Shown piece after piece: positions 6,291 through 16,668 of a DNA stretch of 64,000 nucleotides. The translations under genes and the position numbers were made by a program. The stretch comes from Streptomyces sp. ICC1 (GTDB taxonomy: Bacteria > Actinomycetota > Actinomycetes > Streptomycetales > Streptomycetaceae), in NCBI RefSeq assembly GCF_003287935.1, contig NZ_CP030287.1:7696869-7760868 (forward strand). The letters are read 5' to 3'. The notes under the pieces were generated by a model that was given only the letters and a program-made list of their open reading frames with translations, searched no databases and was not told the origin of the DNA. Position 1 is the stretch's first letter; each line of letters begins with the position of its first letter.

Positions 6291-8465
6291 TCAGCTGTAG
6301 ACGCCGAACTCGTAGAGCGAGTACCCCCATCCGGTGCCGCGCGCGGTCAGGTTCAGCCGCACGTGGCGGGCGGTCGACGACACGTTGATCGTGTCGATGT
6401 CGCCGTTGCCGGTCGTGGTGGTGTGGACGGTGCGCCAGTTGGTGCCGTCGTCGGAGAGCTGCACCTCGTAGGACTTGGCGTAGGCGGGGTCCCAGACCAG
6501 CTGAAGGGTGCGGATCGCGGTGGAGGCGCCGAGGTCCACCCGGATCCACTGCGGGTCGGCCCAGTCGCTGGCCCAGCGGGTACCGGCCTTGCCGTCGGTC
6601 GCGTTGCCCGGCGAGCAGGGGCAGTCACCGTACTGCGCCTGGAAGGAGGAGGCGGTGGTCGGCTTGTTGAGCGCCACGTTGGTGCCGCTCACGGGCGGCG
6701 TGACCACCTTGACCGACTTGGTCTCGATGCCCGCGTTGCCGCGGCCGTCCTCGGCCTGGACGTACACCTTCCAGACTCCGAGCTTCTCGGGCGCGGTGAC
6801 CGCGAAGGTCCCGTTGCCCGTCGCGCGCCACTGCGCCTCGACCAGGCGCTTGTCGCCGTTCGCGTAGTTGCCGCTGAGGAAGATCTTGTACGTCAGCGGG
6901 TCGTTCTGCGGGTCGCTGATGTTGGCGCGGACGGTGAACTCGCCGCCCGCCGGCGCCTGCGAGGCCTGGTCGACGACCATGTTGCTGATGACCGGCGGCG
7001 TGTTGTCACCCGCGGTCGACCCCGTGTAGGCCTTCTTCACCGCGTAGTACGACAGCCGCTTGAGGCCGTCGGGCAGCAGGTTGAACCAGATGCCCCCGAA
7101 GTCGTGCTCGATGCCGTAGTGGAACATCGTCGCTCCCAGGGCCACGCCCTGGTGACCGGTGATGCAGTTCCAGGCGGTGGTGTATCCCTCGGCGGTCTGG
7201 ACGTCGGTCTTCTGGTCGGGGATGCCGTTCGCGTCGTTCGGCACCTCCCACTCGCCGGCCGGTCCCGTCTCGGTGATGATGTAGGGCTTGTTGTAGCCGC
7301 CGTCCACCCAGTCCTGGCGCACGCCGCAGATGTCGCCGTAGGAGTTCATCGAGTACAGGTCGAGGTCGGGGGCGTTGCGCTTGTAGTACGGCCACGCGCC
7401 GGTCCACGCGTCGGTCGAGGTGACCGGGTGGTCCGGGTCGATGGAGTGGATCTTCTTCGCGACGTCGTTCACGAAGGTCGTGTACGCGTTGCGCTGCGCC
7501 TCCAGCTCGGTGCCGCCGTAGCAGTTCTGCAGGCCGAGGACGGACTCGTTGCCGACGTTCCACATCAGCGTGGCCGGGTGGGACTTGTAGGTGTCCACCC
7601 ACTTCGCGAACTCGGTCAGCATGTTGCTCTTGTACGCCGCGTCCGTCACGTAGTTGACGCAGCCGCCGGAGCCGGGGCCGCCGCCGGGCTGCAGCCAGAA
7701 CCCGTTGATGACCCGGATCCCGTTCGCCGCGGCCGTGTCGAGCAGGGGCTTGCTCGACGCGTCCGTGCCCCAGGTGCGGATGGTGTTGACGCCCATGGAC
7801 TTCACGTCGGGCATGTACTTCGGGGCGTCCGCGAAGGACGGACCCCAGGTGAGGCCCTTGACGGTGTACGGCTGCCCGCCCACGGTCAGCTGCCAGTTGC
7901 CCTGGGAGCCGGCCACGCGCACGGCGCCCTGGGCCGGGGGCTCTCCCGAGGTGGTGCCGTAGACCTGGAACTCCCAGAGGGAGTAGCCGTAACCGCCGGA
8001 GCGGACCAGGCCGTTCATCCGGACGTAGCGGCCGCTGCCGGAGAGGGCGATCTCGTCGGTGCCGCCGTCGCTGCCGGTGACGGTCTTGGCGGTGCGCCAG
8101 TTCGTCCCGTCGTCCGAGACCTGGATCTCGTAGTTCTTGCCGAACGGGCCCTCCCAGGTGAGGACGGCGCGGCTGAGGCCGCGGCTCGCGCCGAGGTCGA
8201 CCTGGATCCATTCGGCGTCGCGCCACTGGCTGGCCCAGCGGGTGCCGGTGAGGTTCCCGTCGAAGGCGGCGGACGCGGAGTAGCCCTCGCCCTCCTGGGA
8301 GGAGGCGGTGGCCGGCTTGCCCTGGGAGAGCAGGGTCTCCGCGGCGCCCGCGGCCGGCGCGGAGACCAGCGTGAGGGAGGAGGCGAGGAGGGCTCCGAGG
8401 GCGACGAGGGCGGCCGCGCCGCGCGTGCGGCGGGGCGGGGTGCCGGTGGAGGGGGGATGGGACAT
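6291..8465 (-). CDS. Secreted GH-A type glycoside hydrolase flanked by two discoidin domains
   Basis: A 724-residue secreted enzyme. The signal peptide is residues 1-~41 (AAALVALGALLASSLTLVSAPAAGA). Discoidin (F5/8 type C, CBM32-like) domains lie at ~43-170 and ~590-724, both ending in the GYSL(W/Y)EF-VY signature. Between them is a (beta/alpha)8 barrel with LMWNVGNES (acid/base Glu after Asn, ~residue 306) and YIITETGPAGEW (nucleophile Glu), the two-glutamate layout of clan GH-A (GH2/GH5/GH17-like). A Fn3-like strand region separates barrel and second discoidin. The substrate is a polysaccharide, unspecified. AGGAG precedes the ATG. It lies 187 bases after the next upstream secreted gene and may share its control. 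Confidence 0.85.
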   Translation of the reverse strand: MSHPPSTGTPPRRTRGAAALVALGALLASSLTLVSAPAAGAAETLLSQGKPATASSQEGEGYSASAAFDGNLTGTRWASQWRDAEWIQVDLGASRGLSRAVLTWEGPFGKNYEIQVSDDGTNWRTAKTVTGSDGGTDEIALSGSGRYVRMNGLVRSGGYGYSLWEFQVYGTTSGEPPAQGAVRVAGSQGNWQLTVGGQPYTVKGLTWGPSFADAPKYMPDVKSMGVNTIRTWGTDASSKPLLDTAAANGIRVINGFWLQPGGGPGSGGCVNYVTDAAYKSNMLTEFAKWVDTYKSHPATLMWNVGNESVLGLQNCYGGTELEAQRNAYTTFVNDVAKKIHSIDPDHPVTSTDAWTGAWPYYKRNAPDLDLYSMNSYGDICGVRQDWVDGGYNKPYIITETGPAGEWEVPNDANGIPDQKTDVQTAEGYTTAWNCITGHQGVALGATMFHYGIEHDFGGIWFNLLPDGLKRLSYYAVKKAYTGSTAGDNTPPVISNMVVDQASQAPAGGEFTVRANISDPQNDPLTYKIFLSGNYANGDKRLVEAQWRATGNGTFAVTAPEKLGVWKVYVQAEDGRGNAGIETKSVKVVTPPVSGTNVALNKPTTASSFQAQYGDCPCSPGNATDGKAGTRWASDWADPQWIRVDLGASTAIRTLQLVWDPAYAKSYEVQLSDDGTNWRTVHTTTTGNGDIDTINVSSTARHVRLNLTARGTGWGYSLYEFGVYS

Positions 8466-8506
8466 TGCGGCTCCTGGTGTGAAGGGCGGTGGGTCGTGCG
8501 CGGTGC

Positions 8507-8549
8507 TCCCCGGGCCGCGGCGCGGGGACCGGTTGATCCGGCCCGGGGA
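8507..8549. other. Inverted repeat between the two secreted-protein genes
   Basis: A 10-bp inverted repeat (TCCCCGGGCC at 8507-8516 with its complement at 8540-8549) with a 23-base loop. It sits between the stop at 8653 and the start at 8465, so it could be a weak terminator or attenuator. The rest of 8550-8652 is a G-rich imperfect repeat of GCCGGTGGGG-type units with no gene. Confidence 0.4.
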
Positions 8550-8652
8550 AGTTGCGGCGGACTCCGTCGGGTCAGCGGAGGCCGATGGGACGGTGGTGGC
8601 CGATGCGGTGGTGCCGGCCGGTGGGGTGGCGGAGGCCGGTGGGGCGGCGGAG

Positions 8653-10851
<2,199 letters not shown>

Positions 10852-10875
10852 GGGGCTCCTTTAACGAACCTGAAA

Positions 10876-10893
10876 CGGGAGAGCGCTCTCCCG
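10876..10893 (-). promoter_or_regulatory. LacI-type operator palindrome
   Basis: A perfect 18-bp palindrome centred on GAGAGCGCTCTC, in the leader of the beta-helix gene. It resembles LacI-family boxes of Streptomyces carbohydrate genes such as the CebR box (GGGAGCGCTCCC). A TTGACC hexamer on the minus strand (10923-10918) may be the -35 element; the -10 is weak. Confidence 0.65.
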
Positions 10894-11057
10894 AGACCTT
10901 GCCCGTAACACGATCGGCCGGTCAAGAATCTCGACCGGCTTTTCTTTCGTCTTTCATTAAGGCCAGAGCTGATGGGGGCTCAAGAGCGTGGCCACAAACG
11001 GCAGATCGCCCGAAGGCGGACAGCGGGTCCGCGGGCCGGTCGCTCCGCGGGTGGACC

Positions 11058-11255
11058 GGGCCGTCTCCTTCGGATCCTGTCGCGCGAGCCCGGCGCCGGG
11101 CACCGTGGCGCCGGGCCTGCGGTGCCGGGCACCGCGCCTGGCGGCGTGGTCGGGCGCCCGAGTGCGTCCAGTGCGCGGGCGCCCCTCACGCCGCCTTGCC
11201 AGGCATGGCACCGGACACTGCGGGCCCGGCCGACAGGATCCGAAGGCGACGGCCC
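11058..11255. mobile_element. MITE-like element, type A copy 1
   Basis: A 198-bp non-coding element with ~25-bp imperfect terminal inverted repeats: GGGCCGTCTCCTTCGGATCC on the left and the complement at 11231-11255. Its interior matches the copy at 35705-35867 (shared CCGAGT(A/G)CGTCCAGT and CGCCTTGCCA), plus a ~33-bp internal duplication of CGCCGGGCACCG-type units. No flanking TA duplication remains. It abuts the truncated sulfatase. Confidence 0.75.
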
Positions 11256-11280
11256 AGCGGGGCGGGTGGTGGGCGTGCGG

Positions 11281-12072
11281 GGCCGGGCGGTGGCGTACCA
11301 CGGACCCCGCACCCCCGAGCCCAAGTACGCCGGCACCCCCGTCCCCGAATGGAACGGACGCCCCTCCGTCACGGAGGCCGACCGGAGCGACAAGCCGCCC
11401 TACATCCAGGAAGCCACCGGCACCCTCGCCGACGGCAAGCGCATCCGCGCCGAGCAGCTGCGCACGCTCCTGTCGGTCGACGACACCGTCCAGGCGTTCA
11501 AGGACAAGCTCGCGGCCCTCGGCCAGCTGGACAACACCCTCGTCCTCTACATCGGGGACAACGGCTTCGGCTGGGGCGACCACGGCTGGACCGCCAAGTC
11601 CGTGCCCTACAGCCCCGCCCACGAGGTGCCGTTCTACCTCTCCTGGCCCGCCGGGGGCCTCGGGGCCGGCACGGTGGACGACCGCATCGTCGCCAACATC
11701 GACATCGCGCCCACCATCCTCGACGCCGCCGGGATCACCCCGACCACGCCGCAGGACGGCAGGTCGCTGCTGACCTCGTACAGCCGCGACCACCTGCTCG
11801 TCGAATGGTGGAAGAAGGGCACCGGAGCCGACCACCGAACCTGGTCCTCCTACGTGTCCAAGGACAAGCAGTACGTGGAGTACTACAAGCTGCACACCGA
11901 TGCCAACGGCACCGTCTCCGGCACCGGTGAGGTTACGTTCCGCGAGTACTACGACCTCGTCGCCGACCCGTACCAGCTGGTCAACAAGCTCTACCAGGCC
12001 ACCCCCGCACAGGAGCGGAACCTGGGCATCCCCGCCCTCGCCGCCCAGCTCGCCGCCGACCGGGTCGGCTAG
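11281..12072 (+). pseudogene. Sulfatase, 5'-truncated
   Basis: Only the C-terminal half of an arylsulfatase-type protein remains: KYAGTPVPEWNGRPS, the metal/substrate motif LYIGDNGFGWGDHG, VPYSPAHEVPFYLSWP, VANIDIAPTILDAAG and a C-terminal YYDLVADPYQLVN. The N-terminal half with the CxPxR site whose Cys becomes formylglycine is gone. Similarity starts ~30 bases after the right end of the MITE at 11058-11255, so loss through that element is likely. The frame runs open back through the MITE, but no start or ribosome site belongs to it. The stop codon TAG at 12070-12072 overlaps the left boundary of a second MITE. Its maturation enzyme follows at 12318. Confidence 0.8.
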
Positions 12073-12230
12073 TGCTGTGACCGGAAAGGTCCACCGGGTC
12101 GCGGCGCCCGGCACGGCACCTCGCCGCGTTGTCGGACCACACCGGTACGTCCAGTACGAGGCGTGGTCCTCCGTCTTGCGATGCACCGCACCGGACACCG
12201 CGACCCGGCAAACCTTTCCGGCCACAGCAC
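12072..12230. mobile_element. MITE-like element, type B copy 1
   Basis: A 159-bp near-palindrome whose arms match imperfectly for about 50 bases (GTGCTGTGACCGGAAAGGT on the left, 18 of the 19 complementary bases on the right). It is flanked by TA on both sides (12070-12071, 12231-12232), the target duplication expected of IS630/Tc1-type transposition into CTAG. Its core (ACGTCCAGTACGAGG, CCGTCTTGCGATGCACCGCACC) is clearly related to the type A element although the tips differ. Confidence 0.8.
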
Positions 12231-12317
12231 TAGCCAGGACCTCCGGCCGGGCGCGCCCACCCGCGCCCGGCCGGACCGCACCGCATCGCATCGCACTGAA
12301 CCTTCATCGGAGCCACC

Positions 12318-13202
12318 ATGTCCTCCTGCTGCACCCCGGGACACGAGTCCCCGGCGGCCGGCGCCGTCACCCTGCTCGCCGCGCCCGCGCTCCCCGCGCC
12401 CCGGGCGGTGCGCGGCCTGCTCGACCTGCCCGGCGGCCGCTTCCTCATGGGCACCGAGGACGCGGACGGGTTCCCGGCGGACGGCGAGGGGCCGGTCAGG
12501 GAGGTGGAGGTGGGTCCCTTCCGGATCGCCCCGACGACCGTGACGAACACCCAGTACGCCACCTTCGTCAAGGCCACCGGACACGTCACCGAGGCCGAGG
12601 AGTTCGGGTTCTCCTTCGTCTTCGCCGGCCTGCTCGGGCAGGAACTCGCGGCCACCGCACCGCCCGTGGCCGCAGTGCCGTGGTGGCGGGCGGTGTCCGG
12701 CGCGAGCTGGAAGCATCCCGAGGGGCCCGGCTCGTCCGTCACGACCCGGCAGAACCACCCCGTCGTCCACGTCTCGTGGAACGACGCCCGGGCGTACTGC
12801 TCCTGGTCCGGGACCCGACTGCCGGGCGAGGCCGAATGGGAGTACGCGGCCCGCGGCGGTCTGGAGCAGCGCCGCTACCCCTGGGGCGACGAACTCGCCC
12901 CGGGCGGGCGCACGCTGCTCAACATCTGGCAGGGCGACTTCCCGACCGCCCACACCGGCGCGCACCTCGGCACCGTCCCGGTGAAGTCGTACCGCCCCAA
13001 CGGCCACGGGCTGTACAACGCCGTCGGCAACGTGTGGGAGTGGTGCGAGGACCCGTTCGGCCCGGGCCACGGCTCCCGCACGATGCGCGGCGGCTCCTTC
13101 CTCTGCCACGACTCGTACTGCAACCGCTACCGGGTCGCCGCGCGCAGCTCCAACACGCCCGACAGCTCGACCTCCAACACCGGCTTCAGAGTGGCAGCCT
13201 GA
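12318..13202 (+). CDS. Formylglycine-generating enzyme
   Basis: A 294-residue FGE-sulfatase-family protein. It converts the active-site Cys of type I sulfatases to C-alpha-formylglycine. Seen: FLMGTEDADGFPADGEGPVREV (~36-58), HPVVHVSWNDARAYCSW, LPGEAEWEYAARGG, YPWGDEL, NAVGNVWEWCEDPFG, and the active-site RGGSFLCHDSYCNRYRVAARS with Cys263 and Cys268, the Cu-binding pair of the bacterial enzymes. The length is normal, so the enzyme looks intact. GGAGCCACC precedes the ATG. It lies directly downstream of the sulfatase, but that partner is truncated and a MITE lies between them. It would have to serve sulfatases encoded elsewhere. Confidence 0.95.
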   Translation: MSSCCTPGHESPAAGAVTLLAAPALPAPRAVRGLLDLPGGRFLMGTEDADGFPADGEGPVREVEVGPFRIAPTTVTNTQYATFVKATGHVTEAEEFGFSFVFAGLLGQELAATAPPVAAVPWWRAVSGASWKHPEGPGSSVTTRQNHPVVHVSWNDARAYCSWSGTRLPGEAEWEYAARGGLEQRRYPWGDELAPGGRTLLNIWQGDFPTAHTGAHLGTVPVKSYRPNGHGLYNAVGNVWEWCEDPFGPGHGSRTMRGGSFLCHDSYCNRYRVAARSSNTPDSSTSNTGFRVAA

Positions 13203-13209
13203 GGGAGGG

Positions 13210-13806
13210 TCAGCTCGGCCGGACCAGCCCGGCCACGTGGTCGGTGACCATGTCGAGGATCTCGGCCGCGGCCTTGTCGTCGCCGAGGACGAGGAAGTTC
13301 AGCGTCACCCCGTCCGTCATGGCCGCCAGGTAGCGGGCCAGCACGGTCACCGGAACGCTCAGCTCGAACGGCGTGATCCGGCGCAGCTCCTCGATCAGCT
13401 CGGCGTAGGTCTCGCAGTACGACTCGTACTGCCGGCGGGCCAGGTGCCCGAACTCGGGCTGGCGCAGCGCGTACTGGGTGAGCTCATAGGTGAGCATGTG
13501 CGCGCCGGGACTGGCCGCCACATGGTCCCAGTAGGCCTGGAAGCCGGCCCGGATGGTCTCCCGCAGCGTCGCCCGGGGCTGGATCGCCGCCTTCACGATC
13601 GTGACGTAGTGGGCGGTGATCGTCTCGATGACCGACTCCAGCAGCGCCTGCTTGGAGTCGAAGCAGTAGTGGAAGACGCTCAGGGAGACGCCCGCCTCGG
13701 CCGCGATGGACCGGGTCGTCGTCCGGGCCACCCCGTCGCGGGTCATCGCGCGGATCGCCGCCTCCGTCAGCTGCGTACGCCGGTCGGTCAACGGCATCCG
13801 TGCCAT
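13210..13806 (-). CDS. TetR-family transcriptional regulator
   Basis: A 198-residue TetR regulator. The HTH lies at ~10-55 (RRTQLTEAAIRAMTRDGVA, TTTRSIAAEAGVSLSVFHYCF), followed by a helical ligand domain with ALLESVIETITAHYV, FQAYWDHVAASPGAHMLTYELT and YLAAMTDGVTLNFLVLGDD. The ligand is unknown. Its start lies 82 bases downstream of the secreted dipeptidase-like gene on the same strand, separated by a terminator, so it is probably transcribed separately. It is convergent with the FGE gene (7-base gap). Targets are likely the neighbouring secreted gene or genes elsewhere. Confidence 0.9.
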   Translation of the reverse strand: MARMPLTDRRTQLTEAAIRAMTRDGVARTTTRSIAAEAGVSLSVFHYCFDSKQALLESVIETITAHYVTIVKAAIQPRATLRETIRAGFQAYWDHVAASPGAHMLTYELTQYALRQPEFGHLARRQYESYCETYAELIEELRRITPFELSVPVTVLARYLAAMTDGVTLNFLVLGDDKAAAEILDMVTDHVAGLVRPS

Positions 13807-13835
13807 GTACGGGTCCCCCTTCGCTCGGTGCCGCC

Positions 13836-13882
13836 CCGAAGGGGGTGCCCGATGGCCGGCCGGCCCCGGGCACCCCCTTCGG
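13836..13882 (-). terminator. Terminator of the dipeptidase-like gene
   Basis: A perfect 16-bp stem (CCGAAGGGGGTGCCCG at 13836-13851 with its complement at 13867-13882) and a 15-base GC-rich loop, 6 bases after the stop of the upstream gene. Confidence 0.75.
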
Positions 13883-13887
13883 CGCCG

Positions 13888-15966
13888 TCAGCTGCTGTAT
13901 ACGCCGACTTCGTACAGGGAGTAACCCCATTGCGTGCCGCGTCCCGTTCCGTGGACGCGCACGTACCGGGCGGGGACCCCCGCGAACTGAGCCGTGTCCA
14001 GGCCGCCGTCACCGGTCGTCGTGGACCAGGCCGGCTGCCAGGCCGCCCCGTCCGCGGACACCTCCACGCGGTACGACTTCCCGTACGCCCGCTCCCATTC
14101 GAGCGTGACCCGCTTGACCAGGTTCACGGAACCGAGGTCGAACTGGACCCACTGGTCGTCGCTCCAGTCGCTCGCCCAGCGGCTGCCCCGGTCGCCGTCC
14201 ACGGCCCGGCCGGGCGCGTAGCTGACGAACGGGTTCCACTCGGAGGAGCTCGCGGAGGCGGCCGTGTGCGCCGCGAGGTTCACCCCGGCCTTGTGCTGCT
14301 CGGAGTTGCCCCAGGTGCGCAGGTAGGACTCGGCGCCCTTGAACAGGTCGTCCACCACGCCCTGACCGCCGACGAGCCGTACGTCCTCGATCCAGTCGGG
14401 CACGAGGCCGTAGTGCGAGGCGCCGTCGGTGTTGAGGTCCCAGGTGCGCTGGCCGGTGGTCTGCTTGTCGATGACCGACCCGCCGTCGGTGCTGCGGAAC
14501 GGGTACGTGACCGGGGTCGGCGCGTTCGCGCCGCGCGGGCCGGGCCAGCCGCCGACGCCGTTCATGTCGGTGCCGTAGCCGTAGCCGACGTTGTACTTGT
14601 CGCGCAGCGCGTCCGTCCGCTTGGCCTCGTTGCTGAAGGCCTCGGAGCCGCTCATGTACTGGGCGGCGAAACCGCCGAGCTTGTACAGCCGCTCGGTCCA
14701 GCCGAGGTCCATCCAGCTGTGCGAGGAGATCACGCCGGGGTAGGACTGGCTCTCGAGGATGTCGAAGGCCTGGCCGGCCGCCTTCACGCTCATGTGGTCG
14801 ATCTCGAGCATCATCTTGCGCTTCATCATGCCGCGCACCGCGTAGTCGCCGAGCTCGGTGAGGCCGCGGGTGTTGCACTGGGCGCCCGAAGCGTACGAGG
14901 GCACCGCCACGCCCGCCGGCAGCTCCTTCTCCGCCGAGGCCGCCGGGGCCAGGCCGATGGGGTTGTCGTGCTGCGGGCCCGCGCACGTCTCCGTCTTCCA
15001 GAAGGTGCCGGTCGACAGGAACTGCCCGACGTTGATGGCCGTTCCCAGCGCGCCCTCGTCGAAGCGGACCCCGCACAGGGCGTTGTCGAACTTGTGGCAC
15101 AGGAACATGCTGCGCACGCCGAGCCCGTACAGCTCGTCGAGGCCGCGGTCGATGTCCTGCTTGCTGCACTGCGCGATGTCGAGGATCTGCTTGCAGCCGA
15201 AGGGCTCGGAGGTCTCCACGCCGAGGACCACGGCCAGCTTGCCCTGCTTGATCACCTCGCGGGCCTGGGCGGAGTCGGTGACGATGCGGAACCACCCCTT
15301 GCCGGGGCCGCCGTACATCTTGTCGACGAAGGCCTGCATGTCGTAGCTCTTCTGCGCCTCCAGCCGGATGGCGGTCATCTCGTCGCAGCCGCGGTCCTTG
15401 AAGAAGTAGACCGAGCAGATCACCCCGTTGGTGACGAGGTCGTTGACGAGGACGCGCTGGCCGCCGCGCCAGGCCCGCTCGATCCAGGCGTAGTAGTTCT
15501 GCTGGTGGGTCAGCGAGTCGTGGGCGGGCCAGTCCTTGAAGGTGGGCCAGCCGTCGGGGTCGTGCTTGCCGTCACCGCCCTTGGTGATGAAGTCGAAGAT
15601 CGCCAGGGTGCCGTCGGGGTAGTGCTCGGGACAGTCCTTGAGCGCGTCGGCGATCCCGGCGTCGGAGAACGGCTTTCCGCAGATCAGACGGCCGCCGAAG
15701 CCCTCGTTGGACATGATGTGGTCGTGGGCGTCCACGAAGCCCCGGACGTTGCCCTGCGCGTCGGTGCCCTTGAAGGGCTCGCCGGTCACGTTGATCTGGG
15801 AATCGGGTGCGGGCCGCGCGGAGGGGTTCCACCATCCGGGGTCGGCGGCGGCCCCCGGGACGGGTCCGAGCACCGTGGCCAGCAGGCCCAGGAGCAGTGA
15901 CAGGATCGCGATCGGCTTGCGTCTGCGGTGCGGCTGGGGTTGCGGTTGTCGGGTCATGGCCACCAC
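13888..15966 (-). CDS. Secreted metal-dependent hydrolase-like protein with C-terminal discoidin domain
   Basis: A 692-residue secreted protein. The signal peptide is ~1-42 (IAILSLLLGLLATVLGPVPGAAA). The catalytic-like part (~50-560) has an amidohydrolase/M19-dipeptidase layout: FVDAHDHIMSNEG (HxH), LAVVLGVETSEPF, MMLEIDHMSVKAAG, GVISSHSWMDLG and GYGTDMNGVGG, consistent with metal-ligand positions of a TIM-barrel hydrolase. Residues ~565-692 form a discoidin domain ending GYSLYEVGVYSS. Annotated relatives are usually called discoidin-domain proteins; the substrate is unknown. Start GTG 15966 has GAGG six bases upstream; ATG 15957 is an alternative. It has its own promoter at 16069-16097. Confidence 0.8.
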   Translation of the reverse strand: MVAMTRQPQPQPHRRRKPIAILSLLLGLLATVLGPVPGAAADPGWWNPSARPAPDSQINVTGEPFKGTDAQGNVRGFVDAHDHIMSNEGFGGRLICGKPFSDAGIADALKDCPEHYPDGTLAIFDFITKGGDGKHDPDGWPTFKDWPAHDSLTHQQNYYAWIERAWRGGQRVLVNDLVTNGVICSVYFFKDRGCDEMTAIRLEAQKSYDMQAFVDKMYGGPGKGWFRIVTDSAQAREVIKQGKLAVVLGVETSEPFGCKQILDIAQCSKQDIDRGLDELYGLGVRSMFLCHKFDNALCGVRFDEGALGTAINVGQFLSTGTFWKTETCAGPQHDNPIGLAPAASAEKELPAGVAVPSYASGAQCNTRGLTELGDYAVRGMMKRKMMLEIDHMSVKAAGQAFDILESQSYPGVISSHSWMDLGWTERLYKLGGFAAQYMSGSEAFSNEAKRTDALRDKYNVGYGYGTDMNGVGGWPGPRGANAPTPVTYPFRSTDGGSVIDKQTTGQRTWDLNTDGASHYGLVPDWIEDVRLVGGQGVVDDLFKGAESYLRTWGNSEQHKAGVNLAAHTAASASSSEWNPFVSYAPGRAVDGDRGSRWASDWSDDQWVQFDLGSVNLVKRVTLEWERAYGKSYRVEVSADGAAWQPAWSTTTGDGGLDTAQFAGVPARYVRVHGTGRGTQWGYSLYEVGVYSS

Positions 15967-16068
15967 TCACGTCCTCGGTTCGGCGCAGGGCGCGGTCGAG
16001 GACACAGTCCACCGGGGGCGTGAGCGCCCCGACAGTTGTTTGTCATGTCCCGCGCAAGCATTGCTTCG

Positions 16069-16097
16069 AGAATCGCTACTGCCGGGTACAGAGTCAA
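16069..16097 (-). promoter_or_regulatory. Promoter of the dipeptidase-like gene
   Basis: On the minus strand TTGACT (16097-16092) and GATTCT (16074-16069) are spaced exactly 17 bases, about 100 bases upstream of the GTG start. Confidence 0.55.
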
Positions 16098-16668
16098 GGG
16101 TCCGGGTCACATGACCTGATGGCTCGTCACCTTACGTGCCCCCGTGTTCCTTTGCGACGCGGTGGACGGGATCCGCACGGAACGTACACGGGCCGCGATC
16201 GGGCCGGCCGGGCGGTCGTGGCGGCCGCGGCGGCCCCGGTGGTCGTGGCGGCCGCATGTGAGGCGTTCGAGGGGGCCCGGGTGCACGCCTGGACGCGGAG
16301 GATGTTTTTTCGGCCATCCGGGTCCGGCGGGGCGGGCCGTTTCCCGCGGACCCGAGGCGGCCGCGCACCCGCCGGCCGGGCCCGCGCGGGGCCGATTGTG
16401 AGGATGCCGTGTACGCCGCCACCAGGAAGGGAAGGGTTCGACGGGCACCCCGTGCGCTGCCGGAGCCGGTGGCTGCCGGGCCTGCTCGCCTCCGGCGCCG
16501 GTCGAACGCGCCCGCGCGCGCCCCCGCCACGCGTTCACATGTTCTCCGTTTCTGCTTCACCGATCCGTGTGCCCCAGACACCTCCGCCCCGTGGATTGTC
16601 ATGCCCGCGGCCATGGGTGGGTGGCCGTTTTCCGGCCAAGCACGGCTTGTGGGAAGGGGGGCGGCCCG
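16098..16668. other. 571-base intergenic region with a possible PHO-box-like repeat
   Basis: No credible gene is seen on either strand. A 15-bp direct repeat GGTCGTGGCGGCCGC occurs at 16214-16228 and 16241-16255. GTTCAC (16533-16538) and CTTCAC (16555-16560) lie exactly 22 bases apart, i.e. two 11-bp turns, as in degenerate Streptomyces PhoP boxes. This is upstream of the pstC-pstA unit, so phosphate control is plausible but the match is weak. Confidence 0.35.

Noticed and set aside
12318..13202. FGE gene as a second ergothioneine EgtB-like enzyme
   Set aside because: It lacks the DinB iron-binding domain and has the FGE-specific Cys pair; it belongs with the sulfatase remnant.
16144..16560. 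Candidate small genes in the 16.1-16.6 kb gap on both strands
   Set aside because: Translations are dominated by Arg/Pro/Gly with no ribosome sites or domains, and the plus and minus frames merely reflect base composition.
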